Source: Limimaricola sp041580155
Lineage (GTDB): Bacteria; Pseudomonadota; Alphaproteobacteria; Rhodobacterales; Rhodobacteraceae
DNA: 45,603 nt
Direction of reading: 5' to 3'
NCBI GenBank assembly: GCA_041580155.1
Contig: JBFGEI010000001.1
Coordinates: 1-45,603, forward strand
Shown here: piece after piece, positions 24,059-32,906 of the stretch
Layout of the letters: each line of letters opens with the position of its first letter
How positions within the stretch are numbered: the first letter of the stretch is position 1
Made by a program: the position numbers and the translations under genes
Notes under the pieces: model-generated
Told to the model about the DNA's origin: nothing
The model's input: only the letters and a program-made list of their open reading frames with translations
Databases searched by the model: none

Positions 24059-25771
24059 ATGGCACGGCATCTCATCACCTCGGCCATCCCGTACATCAAC
24101 GGGATCAAGCACCTGGGCAACCTGGTGGGCAGCCAGCTGCCGGCCGACCTGTTCGCCCGCTACCAGCGCGGCCGCGGCGCCGAGGTGCTGTTTCTCTGCG
24201 CCACCGACGAACATGGCACCCCGGCCGAGCTGGCCGCCGCCAAGGCCGGCAAGCCGGTCGCCGAATATTGTGCCGAGATGCACCAGACCCAGGCCCGCAT
24301 CGCCGAGGGCTTCCGGCTGTCCTTCGACCATTTCGGTCGTTCCTCGAGCCCGCAGAACCACCGGCTGACGCAGCATTTCGCGGCCCGGCTGGATGCCGCG
24401 GGGCTGATCGAGGAACACCTCGAGACCCAGATCTACTCCAAGGCCGACGGCCGCTACCTGCCGGACCGCTACATCGAGGGCACCTGCCCGAACTGCGGTT
24501 TCGAAAGCGCCCGCGGCGACCAGTGCGACAACTGCACCAAGCAGCTCGACCCGATCGACCTGATCGAGCCGCGCTCGGTGATCTCGGGGTCCACCGAACT
24601 CGAGCCGCGCGAGACCAAGCACCTTTACCTGCGGCAAAGCCAGATGCGCGCCGACCTGCAGCGCTGGATCGACAGCAAGACCGACTGGCCGATCCTCACC
24701 ACCTCGATCGCCAAGAAGTGGCTGAACGACGGCGATGGGCTGCAGGACCGCGGCATCACCCGCGATCTCGACTGGGGAATCCCGGTCAGGAAGGGCGACG
24801 CCGACTGGCCCGGCATGGAAGGCAAGGTGTTCTACGTCTGGTTCGACGCGCCGGTGGAATACATCGCCTGCGCCCAGGAATGGGTCGACGCCGGCAAGGG
24901 CGAGGACTGGCAGCGCTGGTGGCGCACCGACAAGGGCGCCGACGACGTGCGCTACACCCAGTTCATGGGCAAGGACAACGTGCCGTTCCACACCCTGTCG
25001 TTCCCGGCGACGATCCTCGGCTCGGGCGAGCCGTGGAAGCTGGTCGATTACATCAAGTCGTTCAACTACCTGAACTACGACGGCGGCCAGTTCTCGACCT
25101 CGCGCGGGCGCGGCGTGTTCATGGACCAGGCGCTCGAGGTGCTGCCGTCGGACTACTGGCGCTGGTGGCTGCTGAGCCACGCGCCGGAAAGCTCGGACAG
25201 CGAGTTCACCTGGGAGAATTTCCAGGCTTCGGTGAACAAGGACCTGGCCGACGTGCTGGGCAATTTCGTCAGTCGGGTCACCAAGTTCTGCCGCTCGAAA
25301 TTCGGCGAGGAGATCCCCGCCGGCGGTGCCTACGGCGCCCGCGAGGAAAAGCTGATCGCCGAGCTGGAGATCCGGGTCCGGGCCTACGAGGGCCACATGG
25401 ACGCGATCGAGGTGCGCAAATCCGCCGCCGAGCTGCGCGCGATCTGGGCCGCCGGCAACGAATACCTGCAGGACGCAGCACCCTGGGCTGCGTTCAAGAC
25501 CGACCCCGAGGCGGCGGCGATGCAGGTCCGTCTCGCGCTCAACTTGATCCGGCTCTACGCGGTGCTGTCGGCGCCGTTCATCCCCGATGCCAGCGGCCAG
25601 CTGCTGGCGGCGATGAAGACCGACGACGACGCCTGGCCCGGCGACATCGGCGCGGCGCTGGCGACGCTGCCGGTCGGCCATGGCTTCGAAGTGCCCGAGG
25701 TGACCTTCCGCAAGATCACCGACGAAGAGCGCGAAGCATGGAACACCCGGTTCTCCGGCACCCGCGACTGA
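24059..25771 (+). CDS. metG: Methionyl-tRNA synthetase MetG
   Basis: It charges tRNA-Met. The 570-residue protein has the class I HIGH-type motif (PYINGIKHLGNL), an inserted zinc knuckle (CPNCGFESARGDQCDNC) and the KMSKS equivalent QFSTSRG. The DWGIPVR and VWFDAPVEYIAC segments are the usual catalytic-domain blocks. It lacks the C-terminal tRNA-binding dimerisation domain, as is usual for the short alphaproteobacterial type. The ATG at 24059 gives MARHLITSAIPYING. Confidence 0.96.
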   Translation: MARHLITSAIPYINGIKHLGNLVGSQLPADLFARYQRGRGAEVLFLCATDEHGTPAELAAAKAGKPVAEYCAEMHQTQARIAEGFRLSFDHFGRSSSPQNHRLTQHFAARLDAAGLIEEHLETQIYSKADGRYLPDRYIEGTCPNCGFESARGDQCDNCTKQLDPIDLIEPRSVISGSTELEPRETKHLYLRQSQMRADLQRWIDSKTDWPILTTSIAKKWLNDGDGLQDRGITRDLDWGIPVRKGDADWPGMEGKVFYVWFDAPVEYIACAQEWVDAGKGEDWQRWWRTDKGADDVRYTQFMGKDNVPFHTLSFPATILGSGEPWKLVDYIKSFNYLNYDGGQFSTSRGRGVFMDQALEVLPSDYWRWWLLSHAPESSDSEFTWENFQASVNKDLADVLGNFVSRVTKFCRSKFGEEIPAGGAYGAREEKLIAELEIRVRAYEGHMDAIEVRKSAAELRAIWAAGNEYLQDAAPWAAFKTDPEAAAMQVRLALNLIRLYAVLSAPFIPDASGQLLAAMKTDDDAWPGDIGAALATLPVGHGFEVPEVTFRKITDEEREAWNTRFSGTRD

Positions 25772-25832
25772 CCGCTTCCGCACCGCGCCGATCCGCGGCA
25801 GGATGGCACGGGATGGCGGCTGGAGGCGCAAC

Positions 25833-26429
25833 GTGGCGAAACCTTCGGACACCGCGGCCGAGGAGATCGAGATCGCCTCGGCCGAGGCGCTGCACGACTG
25901 GCTGTCGCGCAACCATGCGCGCGACGCCGGCGTCTGGATCGTGATCGGCAAGAAGGCCGCCGGCGCCCGCTACCTGCCGGTCGGCGAGGTGATCCGCGCC
26001 TGCCTGGCCTGGGGCTGGGTCGACAGCATGTCGCGCGGCAAGGACGAATTGCACACCATGCTGCGGATCGCGCCGCGCCGGGCCGGGTCGGCCTGGTCGC
26101 GGATCAACAAGGACCACGTCGCGGCGCTTCAGGCGCAGGGCGCGATGCGGGCACCGGGCGCCGCGGCGGTGGCGCGAGCGATGCAGGATGGCAGCTGGAG
26201 CGCGCTCGACGAGGTCGAGGCGGGGCTGGTGCCGCCGGATCTCGCGGCGGCCCTGGCGGCGCAGCCGGGTCTGCGCGAGACCTGGGACGGCTACCCCCGA
26301 TCGGTGATCCGCACCGCCCTGGAACGGCTTGCCACGGCGAAGACCCAAGCGACCCGCGACAAGCGGTTGCAGCTGATCGTCGAAGCCGCCGCCGCCGGGC
26401 GCAGGCCGTTCCAGCGCGACGGCGGCTGA
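25833..26429 (+). CDS. YdeI/OmpD-associated-family protein
   Basis: A 198-residue protein with the YdeI core: LHDWLSRNHARDAGVWIVIGKK, seen in the pieces LHDWLSRNHA and GVWIVIGKKAAG, then ACLAWGWVDSM, and RIAPRRAGSAWSRINKDHVA. E. coli YdeI was linked to bacteriocin or peptide resistance, but molecular function is unknown. The GTG at 25833 is preferred because GGAGG lies 6 bases upstream; an ATG at 25803 would add ten residues. It follows metG by 61 bp on the same strand. The C-terminal ERLATAKTQATRDKRL region is the helical part. Confidence 0.8.
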   Translation: MAKPSDTAAEEIEIASAEALHDWLSRNHARDAGVWIVIGKKAAGARYLPVGEVIRACLAWGWVDSMSRGKDELHTMLRIAPRRAGSAWSRINKDHVAALQAQGAMRAPGAAAVARAMQDGSWSALDEVEAGLVPPDLAAALAAQPGLRETWDGYPRSVIRTALERLATAKTQATRDKRLQLIVEAAAAGRRPFQRDGG

Positions 26430-26439
26430 TACCGCGGAT

Positions 26440-26454
26440 GGGGGCGCTGCCCCC
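26440..26454 (+). terminator. Short GC hairpin behind the YdeI-like gene
   Basis: GGGGGC-GCT-GCCCCC starts 11 bases after the stop. It has no T-run and is followed within about 35 bases by a copy of the GGACAAAGTA repeat, so it may be part of one composite 3' element rather than a simple terminator. Confidence 0.4.
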
Positions 26455-26477
26455 GCCGCTGACGCGGCTCCCCCGGC

Positions 26478-26496
26478 GTAGTTGAAGGACAAAGTA
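26478..26496 (+). repeat. Dispersed intergenic motif, copy 2 (diverged)
   Basis: Reads GTAGTTGAAGGACAAAGTA on the plus strand, 50 bases past the stop of the YdeI-like gene. Only the GGACAAAGTA half is conserved with the copies at 3251-3280 and 43585-43613. The rest of the 200-bp spacer holds GC-rich hairpin-forming sequence and no gene. Confidence 0.45.
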
Positions 26497-26629
26497 GCAG
26501 GGGGCGGTCCGGGCCGGACCGGTGGCGCGCGGGAACTCCGCCGAGCCCCGCGTTCAGCGTTGTTCTGCCCGACTGCCGTGCTATTTTGAACGCCAGACCG
26601 CGTGATCAACAGCTTTCGGGAGCCCTGCC

Positions 26630-27433
26630 TTGCGTCCATTTATTTCCAGCCTTCTTGCCCTCGGTCTTGGGATCGTTGCCGCCGGCAGCGCCGCCGCCGC
26701 CAGCTGCGGCAACGACGCCGGCGGCTTCGAGCGCTGGAAGCAGGAGTTCGGCGCCGAGGCGGCGGCGCAGGGCGTCGGCGCAGCCGGGCTGCAGGCGCTG
26801 GCCGCGACCAGCTATGCGCAGCGCACGATCAACGCCGACCGCAACCAGAAGAGCTTTCGCTACGAGCTTGACGAATTCATGCGGATTCGCGGCGCTGAGA
26901 CGATCATCCGCCAGGGCCGCGACCGGATCGCCTCGAACCCGCAGCTCTACGCGTCGCTCGAGCAGGCTTACGGCGTGCCGGCCAGCGTCGTCGTGGCGAT
27001 CCACGGGATGGAGACCGGCTTCGGCAACTTCATGGGCGATTCCAACGTGCTCTCGGCGATCTCGACGCTGGCCTACGATTGCCGCAGGTCTGAGTTCTTC
27101 AGCGGCCACGCGCTGGCGGCGCTGATGCTGGTCGACCGCGGCGCGATCAGCGCCAACTCGATCGGCGCGATGCATGGCGAGTTGGGCCACACCCAGTTCC
27201 TGCCCGGCAACATCCTGAGCTACGGCGTCGACGGCGACGGCAACGGCCGGGTCGATCTGTCCAACCTGACCGACGCGCTGGCGTCGACCGCGAACTTCCT
27301 GCGGCAGAAGGGCTGGCAACCGGGACAGGGCTACCAGCAGGGGCAACCGAATTTCGCGGTGATCGAGCAATGGAACGCGGCCACGGTCTACCAGCAGGCG
27401 ATCGCCCACATGGCCGGAAGGATCGACAGCTGA
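26630..27433 (+). CDS. Lytic murein transglycosylase (MltB/SLT_2 type), TTG start
   Basis: A 267-residue periplasmic enzyme that cleaves peptidoglycan with 1,6-anhydro product. The signal peptide is MRPFISSLLALGLGIVAAGS with cleavage near AAAAS; there is no lipobox. The catalytic Glu is E128 in AIHGMETGFGNFMGD, followed by family motifs GAMHGELGHTQFLPG and DGDGNGRVDLSNLTDALAS. The TTG at 26630 is required to include the full signal peptide and has GGGAG about 9 bases upstream. The C-terminal PG_binding_1 domain common in MltB relatives is missing, so this is the short form. Confidence 0.88.
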   Translation: MRPFISSLLALGLGIVAAGSAAAASCGNDAGGFERWKQEFGAEAAAQGVGAAGLQALAATSYAQRTINADRNQKSFRYELDEFMRIRGAETIIRQGRDRIASNPQLYASLEQAYGVPASVVVAIHGMETGFGNFMGDSNVLSAISTLAYDCRRSEFFSGHALAALMLVDRGAISANSIGAMHGELGHTQFLPGNILSYGVDGDGNGRVDLSNLTDALASTANFLRQKGWQPGQGYQQGQPNFAVIEQWNAATVYQQAIAHMAGRIDS

Positions 27434-27442
27434 GCCTGCGGT

Positions 27443-27526
27443 TGGTGCCCACGGCGGGAGTCGAACCCGCACGACCGAAGCCAGAAGATTTTAAGTCTCC
27501 AGTGTCTACCATTCCACCACGCGGGC
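27443..27526 (-). tRNA. tRNA-Leu (anticodon UAA)
   Basis: The minus strand folds into a full class II tRNA of 84 nt including an encoded CCA. The acceptor GCCCGCG pairs with CGTGGGC (one G-U), the D arm is TGGTGGAATGGTAGACAC, the anticodon loop is CTTAAAA giving UAA, there is a long variable arm, and the T arm GCGGGTTCGACTCCCGC is perfect. UUA is a very rare codon in a genome this GC-rich. The gene sits 9 bases behind the stop of the convergent transglycosylase gene. Confidence 0.96.
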
Positions 27527-27576
27527 ACGCCGCGAGACTTACGCCGCCGGGCCGGCGCGGTAAAGCGTCGGGTCGC

Positions 27577-28125
27577 CTAGAGATCGGTGCCCGGCGGCAC
27601 CCGCAGCAGCGCCCGCTCTGGCAGCCAGGGGTTGCGGTCGAGCGCCTCGCGCAGCGCCCCTTGGGCGGCCAGGTCGCGGCCCAGCCCCAGCAGCGCCAGC
27701 GCCCGTCCCGAAAGCGCCCCGACATGCGCCGGCTCGAGTTCGAGCGCCCGTTCGAGATCGGCCAGCGAGGCGGCGAAGTCGTGCCGCAGGAAATGCACGA
27801 AGGCGCGCTGGTTCCAGCCCTCGGCGAAGCCCGGGCAGTACGCGACGAGATCGTCGAGCAGATCGGCAGCGCCGCCGAGGTCGCCCAGCACCCGGCGCTG
27901 CATGCCGTCATCGAGCAGCCGTTGCGACCGGTCGTCGGGCGCGTCGGTCCAGATTTGCCACAGCGCCGCGGTCAGCCGCTGCGCCGTGGCCGGATCGGGC
28001 GCCACCGCCAGCCGGTCGAGCAACGGCGCCATTTCCTCGGACCGGTCGGGCAGCGGCGGGCAGCCCTGCGCCGTGGCGGCGCCGGACGCGACCACGAGCA
28101 TCAGGGCGAGGATCTGCGGGCGCAT
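27577..28125 (-). CDS. Exported TPR-repeat protein
   Basis: A 182-residue protein with a signal peptide (MRPQILALMLVVASGAATAQ) and a helical body containing about two or three tetratricopeptide units: QRRVLGDLGGAADLLDDLVA, FAEGWNQRAFVHFL-type and LADLERALELEPAHVGAL. TPR units mediate protein-protein contact; the partner is unknown. It is divergent from the rhomboid gene with 74 bp between and sits upstream of tRNA-Leu on the same strand. Confidence 0.88.
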   Translation of the reverse strand: MRPQILALMLVVASGAATAQGCPPLPDRSEEMAPLLDRLAVAPDPATAQRLTAALWQIWTDAPDDRSQRLLDDGMQRRVLGDLGGAADLLDDLVAYCPGFAEGWNQRAFVHFLRHDFAASLADLERALELEPAHVGALSGRALALLGLGRDLAAQGALREALDRNPWLPERALLRVPPGTDL

Positions 28126-28199
28126 GGTTCATGCTGCGCCCCGGCCCGTGGCCGCGTCAACCCCGCGGCGCCGCCCCACCCCGGCCGGGAGACCCGCTG

Positions 28200-28937
28200 A
28201 TGCTGCCGATCCGCGACCACAACCCGTCGACCCGCGTGCCGCTGGTCACCTGGACGCTGATCGCGATCAACGTCGCGCTGCATCTCTGGCTGATGGCGGT
28301 GGTGCGCAGCGACGGCCAGCTGATGCAGCTCTATTACGACTGGGCGCTGATCCCGCAGCGGCTGGCGCAGCTCGATAATCCGGTCGCGTTGCTGAGCGCC
28401 ACCTTCCTGCATGGCGGGCTGCTGCACCTTGGCGGCAACATGCTGTTCCTGTTCATTTTCGGCGACAATCTAGAGGAAGAGATGGGGCATGGCGGGTTCC
28501 TGGCCTTCTACCTCGGAGCCGGTGTCGCGGCCAACCTCGTGCAGTTCGCCGCGGCGCCGTGGTCGCCGGTGCCGGTGATCGGCGCCTCGGGCGCCATCGC
28601 CGGGGTGATGGGCGGCTACCTGCTGCTGTTCCCGCGCGCCAGGGTCGACATATTGATCTTCCTGGTGGTGTTCGTCCGGGTGATCCCGGTCCCGGCCTGG
28701 ATCATGCTGGGGCTGTGGTTCGGGCTGCAGCTGCTGGGCGGTGTCGCCAGCGACGCGGCCAGCGGCGGCGTCGCCTACTGGGCCCATGCCGGCGGCTTCG
28801 TCATCGGCCTCGGCCTGGCGCTGCCGCTCTGGCTGCGGCGCGGCGCGCTGCGGTTCTGGCGTCGTACCCATGGTCAGCCGCCGCACCCGCCGTCGCTGGC
28901 GCACAGCAACATCCCGATCGTGCGGCGACGCAAATGA
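28200..28937 (+). CDS. Rhomboid-family intramembrane serine protease
   Basis: A 245-residue polytopic protein with about six helices. The catalytic dyad is present: Ser130 in IGASGAIAGVMGG and His196 in YWAHAGGFVIGL; the HGGLLHLGGNMLFLFIFGDN block (His71, His76, Asn80) stabilises the active site. It would cut transmembrane substrates, identity unknown. The ATG at 28200 follows GGGAGACCCGCTG. The C-terminal tail is cytoplasmic and basic. It is convergent with the inositol-monophosphatase gene; a strong hairpin lies between them. Confidence 0.92.
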   Translation: MLPIRDHNPSTRVPLVTWTLIAINVALHLWLMAVVRSDGQLMQLYYDWALIPQRLAQLDNPVALLSATFLHGGLLHLGGNMLFLFIFGDNLEEEMGHGGFLAFYLGAGVAANLVQFAAAPWSPVPVIGASGAIAGVMGGYLLLFPRARVDILIFLVVFVRVIPVPAWIMLGLWFGLQLLGGVASDAASGGVAYWAHAGGFVIGLGLALPLWLRRGALRFWRRTHGQPPHPPSLAHSNIPIVRRRK

Positions 28938-28943
28938 CGATCC

Positions 28944-28975
28944 GGCAAGGTCGGGCCGGCCCGACGGTCCTTGCC
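28944..28975. terminator. Bidirectional hairpin between convergent rhomboid and SuhB-like genes
   Basis: Outer arms GGCAAGG and CCTTGCC enclose the inner palindrome TCGGGCCGGCCCGA. It lies 6 bases after the rhomboid stop and 18 bases after the SuhB-like stop, as expected for a shared terminator, although neither side has a T-run. Confidence 0.55.
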
Positions 28976-28992
28976 ATCGGGCCGGCGGGGTC

Positions 28993-29787
28993 TCAGGCCT
29001 CGCGGGCGCGGACCACCTTGGCGAAGCGTTCGAAGATATCGCCGTTCGCGGCCACGATGTTGCCGTGGACCAGCGGGTCCTGGCCGTCGCGGATCGGGCC
29101 GACGAAGCCACCGGCCTCAAGCAGGATGATGGTGCCGGCGGCAATGTCCCACACCTGCAGCTCACGCTCCCAGTAGCCTTCGGTGCGACCGGCGGCGACA
29201 TAGGCGAGGTTCAGCGAGGCGGCGCCGTACTGGCGGATGCCGGCGACCTCGGGGGTGATCCGGGCCAGGTCCTGCAGCATCGCCGGCAGCGTCCGCCGGC
29301 CGGCGCAGGGCACGCCGGTCGAGAAGATCGATTCGACCATCCGGTGCCGGCCCGAGACCCGCATCCGGCTTTCGTTCATCCAAGCGCCCTCGCCCTTCTC
29401 GGCGTAGAACATCTCGTCCTTGACCGGGTCGTAGATCACCCCGGCGACGATCTTGCCCTTGTGCTCGAGCGCGATCGACACCGCCCAGTGCGGCATCCCG
29501 TGCAGGAAGTTGGTGGTGCCGTCGAGCGGGTCGACGATCCAGCGCCGGGTCGGGTCTTCACCCTCGATCGCGCCGCCCTCTTCGCCGAGAAAGCCGTAGG
29601 CCGGCCGCGCCTCCTGCAGCGCCTCGCGGATCGTCTGCTCGGCCTGGCGGTCGGCGCGGGTGACGAAATCGCCCGGGCCCTTGGTCGACACCTGGAGCTG
29701 TTCGACCTCGCTGAAGTCCTTGAGCAGCGCCCGGCCGGCGCGGCGGGCGGTCTTCATCATCACGTTGAGGTTCGCACTACGGGCCAT
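28993..29787 (-). CDS. suhB: Inositol-1-monophosphatase family protein (SuhB-like)
   Basis: A 264-residue magnesium-dependent phosphatase. The family motifs are GEEGG (metal Glu), WIVDPLDGTTNFLHG (Asp-Pro-Leu-Asp metal loop) and VWDIAAGTIILLEAGG near the C-terminus. In E. coli the homologue SuhB also binds NusG and RNA polymerase in rRNA antitermination, so an enzymatic role alone should not be assumed. The ATG at 29787 follows GGGAGG. A promoter-like sequence lies at 29853-29881. Confidence 0.92.
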   Translation of the reverse strand: MARSANLNVMMKTARRAGRALLKDFSEVEQLQVSTKGPGDFVTRADRQAEQTIREALQEARPAYGFLGEEGGAIEGEDPTRRWIVDPLDGTTNFLHGMPHWAVSIALEHKGKIVAGVIYDPVKDEMFYAEKGEGAWMNESRMRVSGRHRMVESIFSTGVPCAGRRTLPAMLQDLARITPEVAGIRQYGAASLNLAYVAAGRTEGYWERELQVWDIAAGTIILLEAGGFVGPIRDGQDPLVHGNIVAANGDIFERFAKVVRAREA

Positions 29788-29852
29788 CGGGGCCTCCCTG
29801 GCTGGGCTGTCGGCGGCCCCGGGGGCCATGTGAATGTCTTGGATCGTCAGGG

Positions 29853-29881
29853 GCTATAGGCCCTCGACCCGCGCGCGGCAA
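29853..29881 (-). promoter_or_regulatory. Putative sigma-70 promoter for the SuhB-like gene
   Basis: On the minus strand TTGCCG and TATAGC are separated by exactly 17 bases, in a 245-bp spacer between divergent genes. It would start transcription about 60 bases upstream of the ATG at 29787. Confidence 0.45.
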
Positions 29882-30032
29882 GAGCCCGCCCGGCGCCACG
29901 CCGATGCGCGGCGGCCGCGGCGCCGCCGATAGGTCGCCTTCGAGCGAATTTCCCCGCTTCGGCCACAATGCCTTAAGCCGATATTCCACCCCCCTGAGCG
30001 ACGGTTGCAGCACGACAACCGATGGCAGGCAG

Positions 30033-31979
30033 ATGATCGCGCGTTTTTTCGACCAGCTCCGGCACGAAACCCGTTTCGTGTTCCTCATCTCGCGGCGCGG
30101 CCTGGTCAAGCGGCTGGTCGTGATGTCGATGATGTTGGCGATCTGCCTCTATGCTGGCAAACTCGCCGAGGTCCGGGTGGTCGCGCAGCTGGTCGTTCTG
30201 GCCGAGGCGCTGGCGTTGGTGCTGCAGCGGCTGCAGCCGGGCGAGGATGCCGATGCCGGTCCCAGGCTTGCCGCCGCGATGTGGGGCGTCAACGTCGGCT
30301 CGACGCTGATCTACCTGCTGCCGTCGATGCTGCTGGCGGAACAGGACTCGGTGCCGCTGCTGCTGGTCGGGGTGATCTGGCTGTTCGGCATCTATGTCCA
30401 TATTTCCAACAGCTTCGTGGCGCTGCCTGTGCACAACTGGAGCCAGATGCTGCCGGCCTTCGCGATGGCGATCGTGGTCTTCGCCTGCACCCCCGGGATC
30501 AGCTTCGAGTCGCGGTCGCCGATGTATGAATGGGCGATGCCGGCGATGCTGATGCTGATCTACGGCAGCCATACCTTTGAATCGCTCACCTTGCAGAAGG
30601 ACACGCAGCGGGCGCTCGACGACGCCCGCGCCGAGGCCAATGCCCGGCTGCTCACGCTCGAACACATGACACGTCACGACGGCCTTACCGGGCTGCTGAC
30701 CCGGCGCGCCTTTGACGAGGGGCTGGCCAAGCTGCTGGAGCGGCGCCGCGACGGGCGCGAGGTCGCGGTGATGCTGTTCGACCTGGACGGCTTCAAACCG
30801 ATCAACGACACCTACAGCCACGACGCCGGCGACCGGGTGCTGGTGGTGATCGCCGAACGGCTGGCCAGGCTGGTCGGCGGCGAATCGCTGGCCGGCCGGC
30901 TTGGCGGCGACGAATTCGTGCTCGCGGTGTCGGGACTCGACTCGGCGGCGACCGGGATGAAGCTGGCCCATGCCGCGCTGCGCGAGATCGAGAGCCCGAT
31001 CGACTACGAGGAGCGCGAGCTGCGGGTCGGCGCCAGCGTCGGCATCGCGCTGACCGGACGCTGCGACGACGACAGCGTGCCGGGGCTTTGCGCCGCCGCC
31101 GACCAGGCGATGTACGACGCCAAGGATCGCGGCGCCAACAAGGTGGTGCTGTATGATCCCGCCGCCTTCGCGCCGCGGCCCAGCGCCGACGACCGGCTGG
31201 CGCTGACCCGGGCGCTCGACGATGGCGCGATCCGGCCGCATTACCAGCCGGTGGTCCGGCTCGACACCGGCGAGACCTGCGGATTCGAGGCGCTGCCTGT
31301 GTGGCACCACCCGACCCGCGGCGTGCTGGGGTCCGACCAGTTCATGCCGCTGCTGAGCGAGCTTGGCCTGCAGGGCGACTTCATGAACCGGATGGCGCGG
31401 CGGGTGCTGGCGGATCTTTCGCTGCTGCTGGTCGAGGGCTTCGACCCCGGGCGGGTTTCGGTCGATCTCTCGGAGGTGGCGCTCGCCACCCAGAGCGGCT
31501 GCGCCGAGCTCGAGCGGGCGCTGGCGATCCACCCCGACGCGGCCGGGCATCTGACGCTGGAGATCTCCGAGGCGGTGTTCGACGGCCGCTCGGGCGGGCT
31601 GATCCGCGCAAGCCTGCTGCAGCTGCGCCGCGCCGCGATGCGGATGTCGCTCGACGGGTTCGGCACCGGCTTCGCGTCGTTCCAGCAGCTGCGCCAGCTC
31701 GACTTCGAAGAGCTGAAGATCGCCCCGGCGATCATCGCCGGGCTTGGCACCGACCGCGCCGCCGAGGTGCTGATCGGCGGCGTGCTCGGGATTGCCCGCG
31801 GCCTCGAGGTCGCGGCGGTGGCCGAGGGCATCGAGAACGAGGACCAGCTGGCGCACCTGCGGCGCATGGGCTGCGTCTACGGCCAGGGCGACCTGTTCGG
31901 CGGCGCCGAGCCGCTCGACGCGGTGCGCTGCCGGCTGTTCAGCGAACAGCCGCCGCGGCAGGCCGCCGCGGGCGCCTGA
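30033..31979 (+). CDS. Membrane GGDEF-EAL protein with intact GGDEF and degenerate EAL
   Basis: A 648-residue c-di-GMP protein. About six N-terminal helices (residues 28-180) form a membrane sensor of unknown type. The GGDEF domain (about 205-380) keeps GGDEF (291-295) but has no RxxD I-site. The EAL domain (about 385-635) keeps E419 (FEAL), E510, K562 and E598, but three residues that normally matter are changed: the Asn of the NLS strand is D479, the second Asp of DDFGTG is G542, and the Asp after the KI motif is A564. Phosphodiesterase activity is therefore doubtful; c-di-GMP synthesis or binding is more likely. The ATG at 30033 follows AGGCAG. Confidence 0.9.
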   Translation: MIARFFDQLRHETRFVFLISRRGLVKRLVVMSMMLAICLYAGKLAEVRVVAQLVVLAEALALVLQRLQPGEDADAGPRLAAAMWGVNVGSTLIYLLPSMLLAEQDSVPLLLVGVIWLFGIYVHISNSFVALPVHNWSQMLPAFAMAIVVFACTPGISFESRSPMYEWAMPAMLMLIYGSHTFESLTLQKDTQRALDDARAEANARLLTLEHMTRHDGLTGLLTRRAFDEGLAKLLERRRDGREVAVMLFDLDGFKPINDTYSHDAGDRVLVVIAERLARLVGGESLAGRLGGDEFVLAVSGLDSAATGMKLAHAALREIESPIDYEERELRVGASVGIALTGRCDDDSVPGLCAAADQAMYDAKDRGANKVVLYDPAAFAPRPSADDRLALTRALDDGAIRPHYQPVVRLDTGETCGFEALPVWHHPTRGVLGSDQFMPLLSELGLQGDFMNRMARRVLADLSLLLVEGFDPGRVSVDLSEVALATQSGCAELERALAIHPDAAGHLTLEISEAVFDGRSGGLIRASLLQLRRAAMRMSLDGFGTGFASFQQLRQLDFEELKIAPAIIAGLGTDRAAEVLIGGVLGIARGLEVAAVAEGIENEDQLAHLRRMGCVYGQGDLFGGAEPLDAVRCRLFSEQPPRQAAAGA

Positions 31980-32000
31980 CCCCGCCGCCCTGCCCGCGGT

Positions 32001-32906
32001 TCAGCCGCGCTGCAGCTTGACCGCCTCCTGCCGGGCCAAGCGGATCAGATGCGCCATGTAGGGCCGCGCGGTGTCCTCGGCCCGGGTCGCGGCATAGAGC
32101 CTGCGGGTGACCCCGGTCTCGGTCAGCGGCCGGGTCACGTAGTCCGAATTGTAGCGCACCTGCCGCACCACCCAGTCGGGCAGCACCGCGACGCCGCGAT
32201 TCGACGCGACCAGCAGCAGGATCACCGCGGTCAGCTCGACCTGGCGGATCGCGGCGGGTTCGACCTTGGCCGGGGTCAGAAGCTCGGTGAACACGTCGAG
32301 CCGCGACCGCTCCACCGGATAGGTGATCAGCGTCTGGCCACGGAAATCCGCCGCCTCAATGAACTTCTTTTCGGCCAATGGATGCGCCGCCGAGGCGACG
32401 AACACCGGCTCGTAATCGAACAGCGGCGTGAAATCGGTCTCGGGCAGCGCCTCGGGGTCCGACGAGATCACCAGGTCGACCAGCTCGCGCTTCAGCGCCG
32501 GCAGCGCGTCGAAGGCAAGGCCGGGGCGGATGTCGACATCGACCTCGGGCCAGGCCTTGCGGAACTGCTCGAGCACCGGCAGCAGCCATTCGAAGCAGGC
32601 GTGGCATTCGATGGCGATGTGCAGCCGGCCCGACTTGCCGGCGATCAGCCCGGCGAACTCGGCCTCGAGCTCGGCGACCCGCGGCAGGATGTCTTCGGCG
32701 GCGGCCAAGAGCTTCATCCCGGCCGAGGAAAGCTTCAGCGGCTTCGAGCGACGCACGAACAGCTCGACCCCGGCCTGGTCCTCGATGCCCTTGATCTGGT
32801 GGCTCAGCGCCGACTGGGTGATGTTGAGCTGATCGGCGGCGCGGGCCAGGCCGCCGGTGTCATGGATCGCCTTGATGGTGCGCAGGTGGCGGAACTCGAT
32901 GTGCAA
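32001..32906 (-). CDS. metR: LysR-type regulator of methionine biosynthesis, MetR
   Basis: A 301-residue LysR regulator. The winged helix-turn-helix is in LTIT-type context AADQLNITQSALSHQIKGI. The co-inducer domain has RLHIAIECHACFEWLLPVLEQFR, seen here as IAIECHACFEWLLP, and LITYPVERSRLDVF, both matching E. coli MetR closely; homocysteine is its co-activator there. The divergent metF gene supports this call. The TTG at 32906 gives MHIEFRHLRTIKAI, the right family N-terminus; no in-frame ATG lies nearby. Regulation is expected at the 85-bp metR/metF spacer. Confidence 0.88.
   Translation of the reverse strand: MHIEFRHLRTIKAIHDTGGLARAADQLNITQSALSHQIKGIEDQAGVELFVRRSKPLKLSSAGMKLLAAAEDILPRVAELEAEFAGLIAGKSGRLHIAIECHACFEWLLPVLEQFRKAWPEVDVDIRPGLAFDALPALKRELVDLVISSDPEALPETDFTPLFDYEPVFVASAAHPLAEKKFIEAADFRGQTLITYPVERSRLDVFTELLTPAKVEPAAIRQVELTAVILLLVASNRGVAVLPDWVVRQVRYNSDYVTRPLTETGVTRRLYAATRAEDTARPYMAHLIRLARQEAVKLQRG

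Noticed and set aside
23873..25951. A very long minus-strand frame running upstream of the aldo-keto reductase opposite metG
   Set aside because: The reductase starts at 23872 behind a good ribosome binding site; the extension is antisense to metG and has no recognisable family.
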